Shown here piece by piece: positions 34,755 to 47,900 of a stretch of DNA of 64,000 nucleotides. Where the stretch lies: the NCBI GenBank assembly GCA_947179155.2, contig OX359264.1:1794001-1858000 (forward strand), read 5' to 3'. The notes beneath the pieces were generated by a model that searched no databases, was not told the origin of the DNA, and was given only the letters and a program-made list of their open reading frames with translations. Each line of letters begins with the position of its first letter. Position 1 is the stretch's first letter. A program made the translations under genes and the position numbers. This stretch comes from Hedera helix (Eukaryota; Streptophyta; Magnoliopsida; Apiales; Araliaceae).

Positions 34755-35091
34755 GGCCATCTTCAACAGATGGACTATCTTATAGACTATATTTAGTCCA
34801 TATGACATCAGCAAATGTCCTTTAGTCTTCGATCATTCCAGCAGATGGACTATCCCATGAACTATAATATAAAAAGATTAAAATAATTAATAAATTCAAC
34901 AAAATTCCTATCATCTTTTTACTTTTTTATTTAAATATTAGTAAATTTATAGTCCATGGACTATCTCATTTATAGATATAGTCTTTTGAGGATATCAAAT
35001 ATAGTCGTGAACTATATTTAGTCTATCTGCTAGAACAGAAAAATAAATCTTAAATTAAATATAGTCTAAAAAGTTATTGCTGGAGATACTC
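34755..35091. mobile_element. Harbinger-like MITE, copy 1 (337 bp)
   Basis: It is flanked by TAA at 34752-34754 and 35092-35094, the 3-bp TWA duplication typical of PIF/Harbinger. Ends are GGCCATCTTCAACAGATGG and, on the complement, GAGTATCTCCAGCAATAAC. The body matches copy 2 at 36802-37148 over its whole length. Confidence 0.85.
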
Positions 35092-36801
35092 TAAGCCAAA
35101 GAATATAGGTATTGCAATCTAGTGTAAATGGGTATAGGTGTAATTTCGGCGTCCCAGTGTGGGCGTATTATGTCCTCCAACGAATCAAATATTTCCATCC
35201 CAATACGCTAAACACAGTACTAGTAAAAAGAACAAGAGATAAAATCTGAAAAGCTTCTTAGCATAGAGAGAGAAAGAAATGGTGAACTATTTGCTGATGA
35301 TCACCGCCGAGCTCGAGAACCTCACCGATCTTCAGCCTGAAGAGGCTGTGACGATCCTAACTTCAGTTACTACTTCAAGGTCTCTCTTCAATTTCTCGAT
35401 TCGTTTCTATTATGCACGCATTTTCATACACAATTCATTCGATTAGTACCATTTTTTGTTGTTGAAATCTCTCATATGAATTACTGATATCTTTTGTATC
35501 AGCGCTCTATAGATAATCGATTCTGCCCTCGCTCGTTTAGTTGAATATGTTCTTATTCATGGGCTTATTGTGTGTATATCTTTTCATTTTGTATTTTATG
35601 TGTTTATTTTCAATACAATATGCGTTTGTATTGTTTACAGAATGAATTTACTCTTTTATTTTGTATTATTTTATTTCACTTCATTTGTTATTGAGTTTTA
35701 ATGAACAGGAAAGAAAAAAAAAATGGACAGAAAACTTAGCCACTTTTCTGGCCAAACTTTTCTGTCCAAAAATGGACGGAGAACTAAATAACCTAAAATC
35801 ATCTTTTATAATTTCTATTATACCCTCTAGATATGGAGCTTAAGTTTTCTTTTCTTTTCCTTTCCTTTATATAGTGAGTAATAATGTGAAAGAACTTTTA
35901 ATATATCTTAGCTCACTTGGTTGAGTACACGGCTGTTCTTTACTTTATTCTTGACACGTTAGGGTAGGAATAAATTTAAGCTGAGTTTTATTTTTTTCTC
36001 TCACTTCAGATGAAGGTTAATATTATTGTTTGTGTTTAGGATCTCATGTGTTTGTTGTCTGTATTACGTTTGTCAGTAAATTGACTCTACCTAGTTCTCG
36101 CACTTCAATTTTAGGTCAGTATCCTTGGTTCTGTTTAGGATCTCATGTGTTTGTTTTGTGTGTCACATACACGTGTGTGTGTATTTACCAATTACCCCCA
36201 AGTATAAATTTTCCTTATTAGTTTATGTGGATATATAGGGCTCTGCGCTTTTACCACTAGAGCCAGGAAAACAGAAGCTACACACTACACAATTAGTACT
36301 AACTCTTGTTCTTCTATCTGCCTCTTTATTTCTATTGAATTAAGAAAATTATTGTTGCTTTTGATTAGCATACCATGCTTTTAGTTTCGAGGGATTTTTA
36401 AGCATGAAAGCTTACACTCTTTTTCCCCTTTCTAATTCATATTTCTCCAATTTGTTCTCATTCTTCAGTCTGTTATAGTTATTCTTTATTAAACACATTT
36501 CTCAAGATTTCTAGCTAAATGTGGTTCCTGCGAGTTGAATCAGATGCTATACAATATGATCTTTCTTAAATTTTGCATGGCTATTGTTGTAGTTAAACAA
36601 AACCTCAATTTTTGTTGTGATTTGTAGATGAAATGTGGGAACTGTGGAGAGTTGACAAAGAAAGAGACTTATGTTAGCTTGAATGAAACAGTGCCTATTC
36701 CAAAGGGTACCACTAATCTTGTTCAGAAGGTGACCTCTCTCTCCCCCCTCCTCCCATACACACACACGCATATATATTGTCCATCTACATAAAAAACCTT
36801 A

Positions 36802-37148
36802 GGCCATCTCCAGCAGATGGACTATATTATGGATTATATTTAGTCCATATGACATCATCAAATGTCCTTTAGTCTTCCACCATTCCAGCAGATGGACTAT
36901 CCTATGGACTATAATATAAAAAGATTAAAATAATTAATAAATTTAACAAAACTCCTATCATCTTTCTACTTTTCTATTTAAATATTAATAAATTTATAGT
37001 CCATGGACTATCTCATTCATAGATATAGTCTTTTGAGGATATCAAATATAGTCTTGGACTATATTTAATCCATCTGCTGGAGCGGAAGTATAAATCCTAG
37101 ACTAAATATAGTCTAGGAATGCATTGCAAAGCATTGCTGGAGATGCTC
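36802..37148. mobile_element. Harbinger-like MITE, copy 2 (347 bp), in intron 2 of the CZIB-like gene
   Basis: TTA flanks both ends (36799-36801 and 37149-37151). Ends are GGCCATCTCCAGCAGATGG and, on the complement, GAGCATCTCCAGCAATGC. It aligns to copy 1 over its whole length, with shared AGTCCATATGACATCA and TAGTCCATGGACTATCTC. It contains many internal TAGTCCA/TGGACTA inverted motifs. Confidence 0.87.
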
Positions 37149-39550
37149 TTATAGACCACCATGGGCATATTGTATAAATTGAAATCAATTTATCAAATAA
37201 TTTATGTCTGATATGCTTTACAAGCCAGGGATTTTATCCAAGGAAGGGTTTTCAATAATTGAGCCTGCACTGCAGTAAATAACAGATCTGTAGAATTAGG
37301 TTTAGCTTGAGTTTTGGGCTTTCTCATTTTAATTTCTTTTCTATTAAGTATGAATCAATTTTGATGAACAATTACTCATCCCCTAGTTTATTCTTATCGG
37401 GATCATTTATTTCTCTTGGTTAATTTGTTGCTGCTTTTTTTTTTTGACTTCTCTGTTCTTCTTGTTTTCAGTGTAAGTTTTGTGGGAGGGATGGAACTGT
37501 GACTATGATCAGTGGCAAAGGCCGTCCATTGACTCAGGAACTTAGTTAACTAGGGAAATACACCCCTCTTATGCAATTTGACTGCGGGGGTTATGAGCCT
37601 TTGGAATTTGTATTTGGTGGTGGTTGGAAAGCTGAATCTGTAAGTCTTTGCATGTTCTGTATTATACTGTAATATGAGATATAGGATTGTCAAGTTGTAT
37701 ATGTTGCGATCCATATGGTTTACTTGCTGGAAACCCTTGATTGAATCACTTCATCGTAATGGTGGACATCCTGCTGCATTTAGTTCTAGAATGCACTAGG
37801 TTACATTTAGAGGTGTTAGTAATTTGCATTTTAGGATTTGTTGTGTGTATCAATGCTGCATCTTGTCTGTGTCTCATCTCCACTGACCAAGCTAGCAACC
37901 AAGTAATGAGGATACATGTGTAATGAAGCCTTTGGCAATGTATAATTAATGTACTTGCATAACTTTTGCATATAAACTTGGTTCTTTCTATTGAAGTAAT
38001 GTTAGTGTAACTACTAACTACTACTAACCTAGGTAGAATTTTGATTAAATGGTTGAAGTATCAGTGTTGTACACACGGCTCATGGTCATGAGCATGGTAT
38101 GTGTCCAACAATGTCTGATTATATCTGTGTGTAGTAAAGTAGTAACATCGCAGGCTGGATACCTGAAGCGGTGCCTTCTACAGCTTCAGTATTGCATGTG
38201 AACGTTTTATTACAAACACCTATATTGCTACCATCCCCTTCACTGTTGAACAAAATTTGGTGGTTGGGGAGTCGCTATTTTTAAGTTATGACTTTGGTCA
38301 TCTAGTCATTGTGAGTGATTCCTAATACCCTAGGCACTTCTTTTGTTGTTCGCAAAGGGAAGGGGTTTAGGTCACTGGCTAGCTATTTCGCTAATGCTTC
38401 TCGTCGCCTAGTCTCTTGTTTCTTATGAAACCATTTGATAATTTTTGTTCACAAATTTGTGGGAGCGAGTTATTTTGATTTACTAGTTCTATCTAAAAAA
38501 AATATTGATGCAACAGTAATCCTGTACGAGGTCCAAAAATGGTGTAAAGTGTGTTACAGAGGATTTCTAGTATCTTCTTAATCCTAACTTTTTAATCTTT
38601 GTTAACTATAGCATGACGTTATTTTCATCGTCTTCGTTGACATTTAACCTATACAGATCCCAAATATGGTGCAGCACTATATGAAGCTGTAGAAAGAATT
38701 TTAAGCTTGTTTGAATGTCATGATCGGAAATTGTATTTATTGGTCGGAGTTTACTACTTGATTGACATATTTACACAAGTTAGATACCCTAATCTAAAAA
38801 ATGACTTCATTTAGACTTTTTAACAAAAGTCTACCGTATAGATGAAAAAAGCATGCAAAAATAAGCGAGATTTACAAATTTTATTTGATTCAGAGTTGTG
38901 GAGTACCATTATTATACCTTAAAAGTATGTTCTTGACAAATCAAATTTGTTCATTTTTTATTACTATAAAGTCATTTACACAGTACCAAATCATATGAAA
39001 TTTTTGGAGGAACGGAACAATTTTTGAGTTTTCCCATGCATTTATATGACTTTGGGAGTTGAGAAGGTTTTATCCTAATGCTGTAAAGCTAATTTGGGTT
39101 TACTGTGTAAGATGCAATTGTTCTTTTACTTCCTTTTTTTTAAAAGGTGCAGGCGACTTTCAACTAGAAATTGAGAGTTACATGCTTGTAAAATCATCAC
39201 TGTTGTGTGTGTGGAAGGGTTAAAGAGTTATGGAAATTTGGGTCTTCACTGTTCTGTGGAAGGGGAAGAAAATAATTATGAAAACTGGAAAAATATATGA
39301 TTTCCTTTTTCTTTCTCGTAGATGAAACAATCTACTGTTTTATAATTTCTGCAATGAATTAGTATCTCGTACTTCCTGATTGTTGTGTGACTGGATAATT
39401 TATGTGTGCATGCTTACCTTTTCCCGTGTCTCACCATTGTCAATATCTTTGTAGCCATGCTAAGTATTGCTGTGTTATATCCCCTTGATTACATATTTCT
39501 TGTGAAAAGTATATTTTGCAGGCATATATGTGTGTGTATATATATATATA

Positions 39551-40281
39551 CAGGGACGGATCCAGAAATTTTTTCCAGCCAGGGCAAAGTTTCGTTGTAT
39601 GAAAATCTTTGAAGCTTCGCGTCTCTGCTTCGCCTATTTGCTTTTTTTTCTCTCCCTTTGCTGCTGCGATCTATCCTTGTATGAATCTGATGATACCCTT
39701 TTTTAAAAACTTTTGTGCTTTGGAATTCCTTTTAGACTTTAACTAGGAGGCTGGGTGCAATAAGCTTCATTTAATAAAATAATGGGCTTGACTTAGTAAT
39801 TATTGGACTTGCCACTTAAAACCAATAGGCTGCTTATTCTCGGTTGGAACCTTGCTGGACCAGGACCAAGTTCATTAGAATTGTTGTTGTTATTTGTGGG
39901 TCCATACAAAAGGCAACATGGAGATGGAGTCGTGTTTTAAAAAAACAAAACCGGTAAAAAATTAGGCAAATAAACAAGTCCCCATCTTGCTTGCTACTCC
40001 TGTCAGGCTACCCATCTCTCATCTCTCTGTCATCATTCAGTTGTCACAGTGTCACGCTCTTGTGGGATTAGCCAAACACTTATTGATTGGCAGAGTAATA
40101 AAAGTTCGCCCAGTAGATTTTGGGACCAAATTAGCTTCGGATGAAGGTTTGGAACTGCTGGTGTGGTTGCCGCTGTCGGGGCACTTAGTTGCCGACTTGC
40201 CGGAAGAAGAAGCAGAGAAGCAGTGGACGGTCGGCGGCTGCCGGGGCAGTTGCCCAGGTATGCTAAAGAGTGGATCCGTCC

Positions 40282-40284
<3 letters not shown>
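39551..40284. mobile_element. Nonautonomous hAT-like element (734 bp) in a TA tract
   Basis: Terminal inverted repeats CAGGGACGGATCCA (39551) and TGGATCCGTCCCTG (to 40284) are perfect. Both flanks are TATATATA, consistent with an 8-bp target duplication inside the microsatellite, though the low complexity makes the duplication unprovable. No transposase is present. It lies in intron 3 of the CZIB-like gene. Confidence 0.8.

Positions 40285-40346
<62 letters not shown>
40285..40346. repeat. (TA)31 microsatellite
   Basis: 62 bases of uninterrupted TA directly abut the right end of the hAT-like element. Confidence 0.97.
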
Positions 40347-40349
<3 letters not shown>

Positions 40350-40415
40350 GTTTGTGGGGATTCTCTTGATATATCTTGAAGCTAAATAATGCGCGACACC
40401 TATATGTTTGTGTTT

Positions 40416-42053
40416 ACACTTTGTTTCTGAGTTTTGAACGGAAAAGAAAAGAATCTAAACTTAATTAGAACGGAAAAGAAAAGAATAGAAAACAAAGTTT
40501 TTCCTTTGTATCGTTTCTGAGTTTTTAATAGAAAATTTAAATTTTTTCTTTTCTTGTGTTTCTGAGTTCTAATGAAAAAAAGAAGAAAAAAAAATCATCT
40601 TTTACAAATTTACCCTTCAATTACATGTGAGGAAATCTATATGTACAAAAAATACAAGCTAGAAGAAGTAGTTAACAAAATTGTCCAATAAAATTAAGGA
40701 AACGTGATTGCACTTATATAGAAATTACACCCTTTATTAATAAAGGAAGAAATTATAACTTTACACCTTTAAATTTTCCCCTCTTGAATTATAATAGTGG
40801 CTTTGCCCCTGGTCAGGATTCAGGCTAACATTTTGGATATCTCATCTAAAATATAGTTTCATTATAGTTTGAGTAAAATAGTATTCATACATCTAAGTGA
40901 TAATTAATAGCCTACTAAGAAGATGGTTGTTGATATAGAATTTTGGGGACATAAATTTTAGAAGGCCTAATTTGCAAGAAAAATCTAATAAAAAAGAATG
41001 TAATTACCCTTATGCCAGCAAGGTTTTAGTTAGAAAATGTAAAGAAATTATCATAAGCTTTTAGCTCAGGCGGTATCTCTAACAACCAATGAAAGTAAAA
41101 GGTGCAACCTTGACGTGGCTTATCTAAATAATAATCATACATAGATGTGTGACTGTTTGCATAATGATTAGTTGTCAACCTAAGTTAGGCTTATCTAGCG
41201 CAGTCCAAGAGTCACATGGCCTGAACAGCCTCCCAGCTCATTTTAGAGGTTTCTAACCGAAGCTTGTATGGGAGTGTCAACTCCCAGGTGGTGCTCTAGT
41301 TGTTCTTAGTGAGTGGGAAAAAAAACATAATTGGGGACCTAAATACATATAATGAACAAATGACCATATACCCATAAAACAATTCGTCCACTCAAAATTT
41401 CTACCAAAATGTTACACCATTCTTGCTAGGACATCAAAAGTACAAAAAGACAAAATTTTGCATCTCAGTTTTTCTAGGCCAACTGCTTACCTAATCAAAA
41501 GATGTATATTTATACTGTAACTCTAGCAATGCGAAGTACAATATTGTCACTCAAACAATTTGGTCATTCGCGTCCCAGAATCCCAAGAATGAGGCTCCTG
41601 CCTTACAAACCCAGGGCCACTAAAAACCATGCGGGATGCTGGTAGGGCTACCCACGACAGCAGTACCTTCAATAGCCACGATCAGCTGCTTCTCCGCCAT
41701 GCGAGTATGTATGATCAGAGCTTTAGTTGTCTCTCTCAAACTCTGATCAAATTGAAGATTGAGAGGGAGAAAGTGGGAACATGAGTTGTAATTAAAAAAT
41801 TGTTATATTGTAAGTTGAGAATAATATGAGAATTATGAAAATATTACTTATTTGATCTTTATTTTCCATCCAAATCAGGCCAATTTTGGATGAAAAACTT
41901 TGTCAGGAAAAATGGTAAAGTTTTCTATCAATTTCTTTGCTTTTCTGTTTATTAAAAAACTCAAAAACACAATAATTGGACAGAAAATTTAAGTTTTCCG
42001 ACCATTACTTTTCTTCTGTCCATTTTAAAACTCAGAAACAGAGTGTTAATCTA
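40416..42053. mobile_element. Mutator-like (Pack-MULE type) element with captured gene fragment
   Basis: Inverted termini of about 38 bp: ACACTTTGTTTCTGAGTTTT at the left (from 40416) and, on the complement, ACACTCTGTTTCTGAGTTTT at the right (from 42046). A 9-bp sequence TTTGTGTTT stands just outside both ends (40407-40415 and 42054-42062), the size expected for Mutator duplications; the right end carries 7 extra bases before it. It ends 45 bases before exon 4 of the CZIB-like gene. A minus-strand MED25-like start lies inside. A partial relative (AAAATGGACAGAAAACTTAG) is seen in intron 1 at about 35,730. Confidence 0.65.
41620..41700 (-). pseudogene. Fragment resembling the N-terminus of Mediator subunit 25
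   Basis: The reading frame MAEKQLIVAIEGTAVVG is very close to what I remember of plant MED25/PFT1 N-termini (MAEKQLIVAVEGTA...), the first strand of its VWA domain. After this it departs from the family and stops at 41620. It is only 26 codons and lies within the Mutator-like element, so it is most simply a captured exon fragment. The short match makes chance possible but unlikely. Confidence 0.5.
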
Positions 42054-42221
42054 TTTGTGTTTTAGTGCTTTTAGCTTACGTGCTTTTCATTGGTATAGAT
42101 TGCAGGAACCAAATTTAAGGACATTGACTTGTCTGAAGGAGAATTTGCTGAATATGATGAGAAGGGAGAATGCCCAGTTATGATTTCCAACCTTGGTGCT
42201 ACTTTCGATGTGGCGAAGTAG

Positions 42222-44333
42222 ATAGTGCCATGAGGGATTCATTTATCACTGGTATATCATGGGAAAATGGGTACCGCCTAACTGTTTGCTTACAATAACT
42301 GTAGTAAAAACTCGACTGCTTTGTATGTGAAGGGAATTTGTCTGAAGCCTTACGTTTCAAGGCGAGATAGATCAGCAATTACTTTAGACGTACTTGTTAA
42401 ATGCTTTCAGTGGATTAAAGCGAGGGAAACTTCACTTGAATTCATTTGCAATCTGTGCAATGTGCATCCAGTAGGATGCCGGCGAGCCGTGCCGAATTTC
42501 GAAAATGTCTTGAAACGAGGAGGTACCCATTCATTGAATGCGACTTCGCCGCTGGTTCATGATTTGTGTTCGCTGTTGTTTTGCTTATTTTGTTACTTCC
42601 AAGTTTCAATTCTAGCTCATCTTGGGTCTGTTAATTATACTCGTGTTTTCTTTCCTTTTGTTCTGAGCAACATATATATGAATAATGTAGATTTAAAATG
42701 AAACCAGAGTTCAAAATATATGTTTGTGCACTAGAACTTTTTTCTTAATTCATATTTCTAATTGTATTAAATATTAAGCAATGATTAATAGTTCCTTAGC
42801 TAATAAATACCCAGAGTTGGTTTACAATTTTTAAATTTTTGCAAAATGATACAACACAGTAAAGTAAATTAAATTAATTGATAGCTGTTGATTTAATTTA
42901 TAATATGATAATTATAAATAATAGTTATGCAGTCGGAGAGAGGGATAATTAAATATATAGCTCATCTGATTCCTAAATTTGGTTGGAGGTGGGACTTGGG
43001 GGTGCCAAATCCAAAAGCCTCTCCTTCTCCCTTGCTTAATCATTGTTTCAGCATGTTGGTTTGGTCAAAAGGGGAAGAATAGATTATAAAAAGCTGTTTA
43101 AAAATAAATATTAAGATTTTATGCGTGGTATGTTTTATGTAAATTTGTAGGTTAAGAACATTAAATAAGATTCTTTTATAGGGAGTACAATCCCACGTCG
43201 TTTCACGTTAGATAGAGAGGTCTAGGCGGCTGCAACCCTTGATTTGTTGTCGACGGTGGGCCCATCAGGAATTGTTGGCATTATGATATATATATATATA
43301 TATATATATATAACAGATTTAAATCATACTTTTTAATTTTTAAATAATTTATTTATTTTAAATATCATATATTTATCAAAATAATATTGTTTAAATTTTT
43401 TTTTTTTAAAATAATGTGAAATAATGTGATATTATGTGATTTTTTATTTATTTATGAAAATATTATTAATTTTTTTAATAAAATTATATTATTTAAAAAA
43501 TATATTTTTAAACCGTCATTCCTCTCTTTTCCTCTCTCTCTCTCTCTCTCTATATATAACTTTGTCATTTTATTACTTTAAATGATGTTTGTTCCCTTTT
43601 CGCCGTGCCATAGCAACATTTGATGTGACTTAACCCATCCATTTTCATTTTATATACATTAACTTAAGATAAAATAGAGTAAATAGAATAAGATAAGTAG
43701 AAATACATAATATTTATTAAATATAATATTTTGATTTTAATTATTAAACGATAAAGTCTGACATAAAAATTTATGTCAAATTTTATTTTTTAATAATTAA
43801 AATATATATAATATTTAAAATAATATTTAATTATAATGTACATAAAGTTATCCAATAAAATATAACTAACCATACAAAGCTAATGTTACACACATAGTAC
43901 AATATATTGTATGCCACGCATTCATTAACTTGAAAACAATAGTTAAATAAAATAAAATAAACAAGATAATACCATTATTTTTTATCAGACGTATTTTAGT
44001 GACACAAAAATCATATGTTAATAATGTTTATAAAATATACAAGAAATAAATAATTGCATATTTTAAATAAAGTAAACGTATGATATGCTCAACAGAAGTG
44101 CAGATCTCTCTCTCTTTTTAAATTACCGGGAGAACTGCCAGACAAAGAACCTCCTAACCTATTCTCTCGCTCTCTCCTCTCTCTTTGCGTGAATATGGTC
44201 ATGGTGTGATGTAATTCGCTCATGTGAATATATAAACATTCTTAAACCACTACATTCTTTCCTTAGATCTCTTCTCTTCTTCCCAAGTTCCACACCCAAT
44301 TCTTGTTTTTTTCTCTCTAGATTTTTTCTCACC

Positions 44334-44367
<34 letters not shown>

Positions 44368-44940
44368 ATTGCTGATTACTTTTCTCCTCTGCCTAACCTT
44401 AACTGGTGCTATTCAAGGACCCCAAGACTCAATCAGTGGATCTACTTTCTCGTAATTTCACTTTTCGGCGCCTCATGGTATGTTGTGAAGTGTGAATACT
44501 CCCTTTTCTTTATCTTCCCTCGTTTTAATGACCTCCTTCTCATTTTTTGATCTAGAATCTGCCTATATTATTGACCAAAAGAAGAAAATTGTTCCTTTTG
44601 GCCTCATGACCATGTCTTGTTATCTCAAATTATTGTTGTGATTACTGTTAGATGTGTTGCTAGTTGTTACTCTGCTTTAGAGTAAAACCCATAAAACCCA
44701 GTTCAGATTTTGGATAGTTTGCTCTGCTATTGTACTGAAAACGCTTGATTATTGAATCTTTTGTAGTATTTGAAATCCGCACATGGTAATATTGAAACCC
44801 AATTCATTTTCGAGTGTGAAGTTGATAGCTTTTGGGGAAAAAATTGCAGTGCTTTGAATGCGAAAAGGGTGTTATTGGATTTGAATTATTAGAAAAGGGG
44901 ATATTCAGAAGGTGAAATTTGGTATAGTTTTGTTTTTAAG
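42222..44940 (+). other. Intergenic and 5' leader of the GT14-like gene
   Basis: The first 450 bases look like the 3' UTR of the CZIB-like gene. From 42,700 to 44,100 it is very AT-rich with TA tracts (43,290-43,311) and a CT tract near 43,531-43,550. From 44,150 the sequence becomes CT-rich, with a (CT)n microsatellite at 44,338-44,365, typical of a plant 5' leader. A GGTATG at about 44,478 and an AG at 44,848-44,849 may bound a 5' UTR intron. No other gene is seen. Confidence 0.45.
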
Positions 44941-47900
44941 ATGCAATCAAGGGGTTTTGTAATGGAGGAAAGCAAAGACCCTACTGTCACAAGTAGAACA
45001 AACCAATCTAGGGTTTTGCCTCATAGGCTGCTTCAGTTACTTGTGTTGTTTCTGGTTTTGAGCATCACTTTTTTGGTTGTTAGCATATACCTGATTCGGC
45101 ATTTTGGAGGTCAGAGCATTGTGGTGTCAGACACATCTAGGACCAGTTTCCTGTCTTGTGTTGAAAAACCTATTAGTTTAGATCATTGGACCAAACCCCC
45201 ATCTGATTTGATGCACAATATGAGTGACAAGGAGCTCTTATGGCGGGCATCTTTTGTGCCGCGAAGGAAAGAGTATCCATTTAACAGAATTCCGAAGATT
45301 GCATTCATGTTCTTGACTAAGGGGCCATTGCCATTGGCACCTCTTTGGGAGAGGTTTTTCAATGGGCATGGTGGGCGGTATTCTATCTATGTTCATGCAC
45401 TTCCACCATTTCACCCCAGTTTTCCATCTTCATCAGTTTTCTACAAGAGACATATACCAAGTCAGGTATGTCTGGACCAATTTCTACTTATTTCCACTTA
45501 GTTCTATGTTTTATGGAATATTATGCATATGGGGAAAAACTGTGCAAGTTTGTTGTAATCGACATTTTCCTTTTATTTCTTGATTCACCGCCCTGTTATG
45601 GTTAAATTATGCTTAAATGCTCTTTTATCCTTGTATTATTGAATTGATTGTTGAATTCCTTCGCTCCTTATATTTCGGAACATGTTTTAGATGATTTATA
45701 GCCCATAAAGAAAGAGTGAGATATGATATTTTCGTGTATAGGAACACCTATTTTGACCCATGTAAATAGAAAGTGGTTCCGTCATGGTAGATAAGATTTC
45801 TTCTGCATCCTGTTATGGTTTTCACTTGTCCTGAATGGAAATTTCATGATTACTTAGTCAAGTTACTAATGATATTTATTAAGTGATAAATTTTCTGTCC
45901 TTAAAGATATGCTATAAATTTTGTTTGTTCTTTGATTTTTTTGGTTAAAAGTTCATTTACTTGGCCCATAAAAAATTGTATCGGAGCTTTCACAATTGAC
46001 TTTTTGCACCAGTGATGTTCTTCTAAAATAAAATCAATATATTTTCTTGTCTGCATCATTCAGTTCGTTGTGTGGGTGAACTCCGGTATCTTGAAAGAGG
46101 GTAGCCTTATAACACCTTAATTTGGTTTGAAATAAAAAAATTAGGTGTCGCACTTCTAGGCATATACCTCAAGCTAAGGTTGTATAATATAAGCGTATAT
46201 ATGGGTTAGATTGGTGCATGTATAAGGTCTTAACTCTATTATCAAGAGTACTAATAACTTGTCATGAATTTTACGGGGTTTGTGGTGCTCCAAGATGATC
46301 CAGCTGGTGCGTTTTGACAAGGATTGAGCATTATTCCGTACTCGGGTTTGGTCCAGGTTGTTAATTTATATATATTATCATCGTAATAAGTATAGTTTGT
46401 TCCTCTTTCCTTTCTTTCACATGCAGCCTTTAACAAAAGCAAACTTCAATTATCGTATAAATGAATATCTTAAACAACTAGTCAGTTTTCAGCGTTCTAT
46501 TTTTAATTTTTATTGTGGTTAGCAACAGCTTCTCAACTTTCTCAAGTGCTGCTCCCTTTAGTTTCCTGGTGATCTCTCGCTTCTTCTGCATCCAAGATCC
46601 TATTTAAATGCATCTAATAGCTATAACTTATCAAAATTGCATAAAGTATGTATACTTTATCTTAGCTGCACAATACGTGAGCCAATAAAACCTGTAATTC
46701 ACCTTTAGAATAAATCTAAAAGAGAGTGGTGGTTCAGTAATTTGAAAAGTGTTTACCATTAAATTTTCTCAATCTGGTTTTAGTTTCCACGGTGATAGTT
46801 GAAGCTTCTTTTAAATTTCTTGAATTATTAGTTCTTCATCGTGGTGGAATTCATATTACAAAGCAAGTTTTCACTTCTACTTTTTTTTCCTGGTTGCTCT
46901 AGATGTATGTCTGGCTAGTTCTTCCCTTACTTTACTTATTTGACTTAACTAATGATTTGAAGCAAAATGGAATACTTGCGTAAATTTAAATTAAGGAGGT
47001 CTCTCTCTAGAGCCATTTCATGAGGTTGTGGGACCCAGCCATTTTAGGTGTGACAATATTGTAAAGAAATGGCATTTCATGCTTTTCTGACACGGCTCGT
47101 GATATGCCATCTCTTTAGATCAAAATATAAGTACATACTGGAAACTGAATCAAAATTATACAAATTGGGCCGCTTCCATTCTAGTTTGTCAGCAAGCCGT
47201 AAGGAAGCTTATTATTTCCTCAGTTTTGTTGGAGATTAATTCGAAAGTTTACTTTCAGTAGACGACCTTTAGGGTGTAAGACTTGATGGAGCGTGGGAAC
47301 CTTATGAAGAGCCCATGACGTGGTAGCAGACTTTGTTTCCCATTATGATTTTAACACTGAATAAACTGTGTATTAGGCTCTCCGTATCACTGAGAAGTCT
47401 CCTGATCCTCTGGTGATTAGGTGCATCTGTGTGGAAGTATGGATTAGCTTTTCTTTAGAGTGGAATTTGTGGATATTTATTTCGAAAGGAATTGAGTACA
47501 AAACAACTTTGTTTAGTTTATATTGGTGGTGAGTTCTGTGTGAATTTTAATGATGGTGTGGCTACATGGAAAGTGCATTACAAGTGTCTGGAACATGTCC
47601 TCCAACTACCCAACTAAAAAAAATATCGTACATTATATAAAAAATAACAAAGGGGAAACTTAGTTACTCCATGTAGCTTGTGAGTGGTGGGAGCATCCTC
47701 TTTGTGATTGAATTTCATTTGGCAAGTCTGACAAAGGTGCGTAGACTCTTTTTGTAATGAATTAAGTTGATTTCAAGTGCATTGTCCTCCAATATGGTAA
47801 CAAAATTTGTTGGTTTGCTTAGTGTTCCAAACTACGACTGTTATGTATTCACAAGACTTGAAGCTTATTCACTCTGGATTTTGAGATAGCGCCAGGTTCT

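Larger units (their letters stand above)
35279..42221 (+). pseudogene. CZIB-like (DUF866) CXXC zinc-binding protein, apparently disabled
   Basis: Four exons (35279-35379, 36628-36729, 37472-37639, 42099-42221) have GT-AG borders and match the plant homolog of human CZIB/C1orf123, a small cytosolic zinc protein of unclear function. Exon 1 gives MVNYLLMITAELENLTDLQP. Exons 2 and 3 supply both CXXC pairs (MKCGNCGE and CKFCGRDG). Exon 4 gives FAEYDEKGECPVMISNL. Two lesions break it: one base is missing near 35339-35343 (after LQPE the family sequence continues in another frame as GCDDPNFSYYFK), and an in-frame TAA at 37547-37549 lies in exon 3. Without them the length would be about 164 residues, normal for the family. 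The third intron has grown to 4.5 kb through transposon insertions. Either a young pseudogene or an assembly with two errors. Confidence 0.82.

Noticed and set aside
39987..40379. 130-codon frame ending in a Tyr-Ile run
   Set aside because: It is read from the hAT-like element into the TA microsatellite and is not a gene.
41055..41110. Stretch TTAGCTCAGGCGGT resembling a SINE or tRNA box A
   Set aside because: No box B at the right distance, no tRNA fold and no A-tail were found.
45345..45605. Overlapping frames across the first donor of the GT14-like gene
   Set aside because: They read through the 45466 splice donor into the intron; the family sequence continues at 49226 instead.
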